Source: Nymphaea colorata (Eukaryota; Streptophyta; Magnoliopsida; Nymphaeales; Nymphaeaceae). From it: a stretch of DNA of 32,500 bases. The stretch spans positions 70,001 to 102,500 of the forward strand of contig NW_022204533.1 of assembly GCF_008831285.2 (NCBI RefSeq), read 5' to 3'. Positions 30,691-32,500 of the stretch are shown here, one piece after another (positions within the stretch are counted from its first letter, which is position 1; each line of letters opens with the position of its first letter). Both the position numbers and the translations under genes were made by a program. A model generated the notes under the pieces. The model was not told the origin of the DNA. It did not search any database and saw only the letters and a list, made by a program, of their open reading frames with translations.

Positions 30691-31513
30691 AATTAATGAA
30701 ATCAAAAGATGGACCGGTATAGTAGCTAGTTCTAGTTTTGTTTAATTGTTCTTCGCCACTCTCTTGCTATATTCATACCTATTCGCTATTGTTCCTATAT
30801 GGTTTGAGATAATGTAAGGACAAAGAATGACAAAGAATCTCTTTGTCTTTTTATATTTATATGAATATGAGAGGGATAGAAAAAGGATTATATTATATGT
30901 CATAACTGAAATCCATGAAATTATGGGATTACCATTAATCTGATGGTTTTCCTTGGGACTCCCTCACCTCAAGAAACAAGAGGTGAATCTTGGGGCCTAT
31001 AGTGATAGTGAATAAATACGATATTCTTTTTTACCTACTTCTTCTTACTTCACTTCATTTTCATTTCTTGTAGTGCCAATCTAACACAAGGCCTTATCTT
31101 ATTATATTTAGTTTATTTATTGTATTTTGTTTGATTTGATTTCCCAATATTTCGTTTGTATTGACAATGGTCTCTCGAACGAATAGAATACAATAGAATT
31201 CGATCGTAGATAAATCGATCTATTCTTGCGGTTTCATAGGTTGGTTTTTTACTTCATTCAAAGGATTGGTTTGAGGGATCGTCTGTGACACAGGAAGTCT
31301 TTTTTTTTATTTACTAAAGCTATACTTATCTGTGAATCTGCTCTTCTTTATTGTATAGATTTTTAGAATCATAGTTTCTTCTAAACTTGCTGTTATTCTT
31401 ATGCTTATGTTAGTTCAATGTTTTGACTTGACTGGTTCCGGTAATTTTGACTTGACTGGTTCCGGTAATCAAATCTCTTGATTTTTATTTCGATCGTAAT
31501 TAGATCCTTATCT
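30691..31513. other. rps16-trnK spacer
   Basis: This 823-base spacer includes a short hairpin just past rps16 (CACCTC and GAGGTG, about 30966-30986) that may define the rps16 mRNA end, and a perfect 24-bp tandem repeat (31421-31468). No gene is visible. Confidence 0.75.
31421..31468. repeat. Perfect 24-bp tandem repeat before trnK
   Basis: A 24-base unit starting TTTTGACTTGACTGG and ending TTCCGGTAA is present at 31421-31444 and again at 31445-31468 without mismatch. It lies 46 bases upstream of trnK exon 1; both copies contain TTGACT, resembling a -35 element. Confidence 0.88.
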
Positions 31514-31550
31514 GGGTTGCTAACTCAACGGTAGAGTACTCGGCTTTTAA
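31514..31550 (+). tRNA. trnK-UUU: tRNA-Lys (UUU), 5' exon only
   Basis: This is the 37-base first exon: acceptor GGGTTGC, D-arm CTCAACGGTAGAG and anticodon TTT in CGGCTTTTAA, followed by the intron start GTGCG. The second exon lies beyond base 32500. In land plants the intron between them contains matK. No length error is visible in this exon. Confidence 0.95.
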
Positions 31551-32500
31551 GTGCGGCTATGATCTTTTACACATTTGGATGAAGCGGATTCGTCCATACC
31601 ATCGGTAGAGTTTGTAAGACCACGACTGATCCTGAAAGGGAATGAATGGAAAAAACAGCATGTCGTATCAATGGATAACTCTGAGAATACTTCATTCTTA
31701 TCTGGTCATATCAGATCGGTAAAAATGTCCTTTTGATTCTTAGCTAGAACGGTTCAAAATTCATTCACAGTTGGGTCAAGTGAATAAATGGATAGAGCTA
31801 TATGGCTCCAATTATAAGGAAAAACCAAAAGCAACGAGTTTCCGTTCTTATCTGAATTCGAACGAATACCCGATCTAATTAGACGTTAAAAATATATTAG
31901 TGCCTGATGCGGGAAAGGGCTCTCCTGCGAGTGGATCATTGATTCCTTTAAAAAAAATCCTAACTATTCACTGTTCTCCATTAGTTACTGGAGTGTAACC
32001 AATGTGTATAAGAAACGGTGTACTGATAAATATAACTCATTCCAAAGTCAGAAGAGCGATCGGGTTGCAAAAATAAAGGATTTCTAATACACAATCTCTT
32101 GTAACTATACCCAAACACGAACGAGTTGGATGGAAAAGAGAGGATGCGTTGATTAGACGTCTTGTCTCCAGGTATATCAGTTTTTATGATATACCTTGTT
32201 AGGACCATATCGCACTATGTATTGATTATTTAATAACCCAAGAAATCCTCCCCCGCATGCGGTTCAAGTTTCATTGCAAACAAATGGATAAATTGCAAGA
32301 CGAATTGCAAGGCTATTTAGAAATAGATAGATACCGAAACAGCGCTTCTTATATCACTTCTTTTCGGGAGTATATCTATGCACTTGCTCATGATCATGGT
32401 TAAATAGTTCGATTTTTTATGAACCCACGGAAAATTTAGGTTATGACAATGACAATAAATCTAGTTCACTAATTGTGAAACGCTTAATTACTCGACTGCA
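31551..32500 (+). other. trnK group II intron, 5' part
   Basis: The intron begins GTGCGGCTAT at 31551 and runs beyond the window. Its first 733 bases precede matK and include the domain I sequences found in other plants. It is a subgroup IIA intron; domain V and the 3' splice site are out of view. Confidence 0.9.
32284..32500 (+). CDS. matK: Maturase K, 5' fragment with frame breaks
   Basis: MatK is the plastid maturase that assists splicing of group IIA introns, including its host trnK and atpF. The fragment begins [18 protein letters not shown]. The next twelve residues read scrambled (NSASYITSF), because three one-base losses (A run near 32337, CC near 32355, T run near 32361) shift the frame and then restore it. 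With them corrected the text is KQRFLYPLLFREY, the family motif. The frame continues IYALAHDHG, then a lost T near 32400 makes a TAA. Corrected, it reads [16 protein letters not shown] and later IVKRLITRL before the window ends. The start at 32284 is inferred; an extended MDKLQ leader is a lineage trait or alternative start. Confidence 0.92.

Overview
This window is plastid (chloroplast) DNA from a flowering plant. It is part of the large single-copy region, written in the opposite direction to the usual trnH-psbA numbering. The evidence is the gene order (psbD promoter, trnT, trnE, trnY, trnD, psbM, petN, trnC, rpoB-rpoC1-rpoC2-rps2-atpI-atpH-atpF-atpA, trnR, trnG, trnS, psbI, psbK, trnQ, rps16, trnK/matK). 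Group II introns lie in rpoC1, atpF, trnG-UCC, rps16 and trnK, and the spacers are AT-rich. The visible start of matK is angiosperm-type, but I could not name the family or species. There is no sign of a mobile element, a CRISPR array or a new gene system.

Layout. Bases 1-1509 are the psbD-trnT spacer with the light-responsive psbD promoter; psbD itself lies left of base 1. Bases 1510-2845 hold trnT(-), trnE(+), trnY(+) and trnD(+). psbM(+), petN(-) and trnC(-) follow, separated by long spacers. From 7244 to 24217 runs the block inherited from cyanobacteria: three plastid RNA polymerase subunits, ribosomal protein S2, then four ATP synthase subunits (a, c, b, alpha). Next come trnR(-), split trnG(-), trnS(+), psbI(-), psbK(-), trnQ(+), split rps16(+) and the 5' part of trnK(+). 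The matK maturase gene starts inside the trnK intron and runs off the right edge.

The striking property is quality rather than content. Nearly every gene longer than about 120 bases is interrupted by one-base length changes, almost all of them losses of one base from a short run of identical bases. rpoB carries roughly thirty, and rps2 (2), atpI (at least 4), atpH (1), atpF (3), atpA (4), psbM, psbK, rps16 and matK are all hit. trnT, trnE, trnD, trnC and trnG also have one or two indels each. In the genes I re-read codon by codon I found no stop created by substitution. Uncorrected homopolymer errors in sequencing explain this best. A nuclear or mitochondrial copy of plastid DNA is the main alternative. 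Coordinates below mark the intended gene limits, with breaks described. petN, psbI, trnY, trnR, trnS-GCU and trnQ look intact.

Together the genes encode the plastid-encoded RNA polymerase, most of the plastid ATP synthase genes carried in this operon, small subunits of photosystem II and cytochrome b6f, two small-subunit ribosomal proteins, ten tRNAs and a maturase that helps splice group IIA introns such as those of trnK and atpF.
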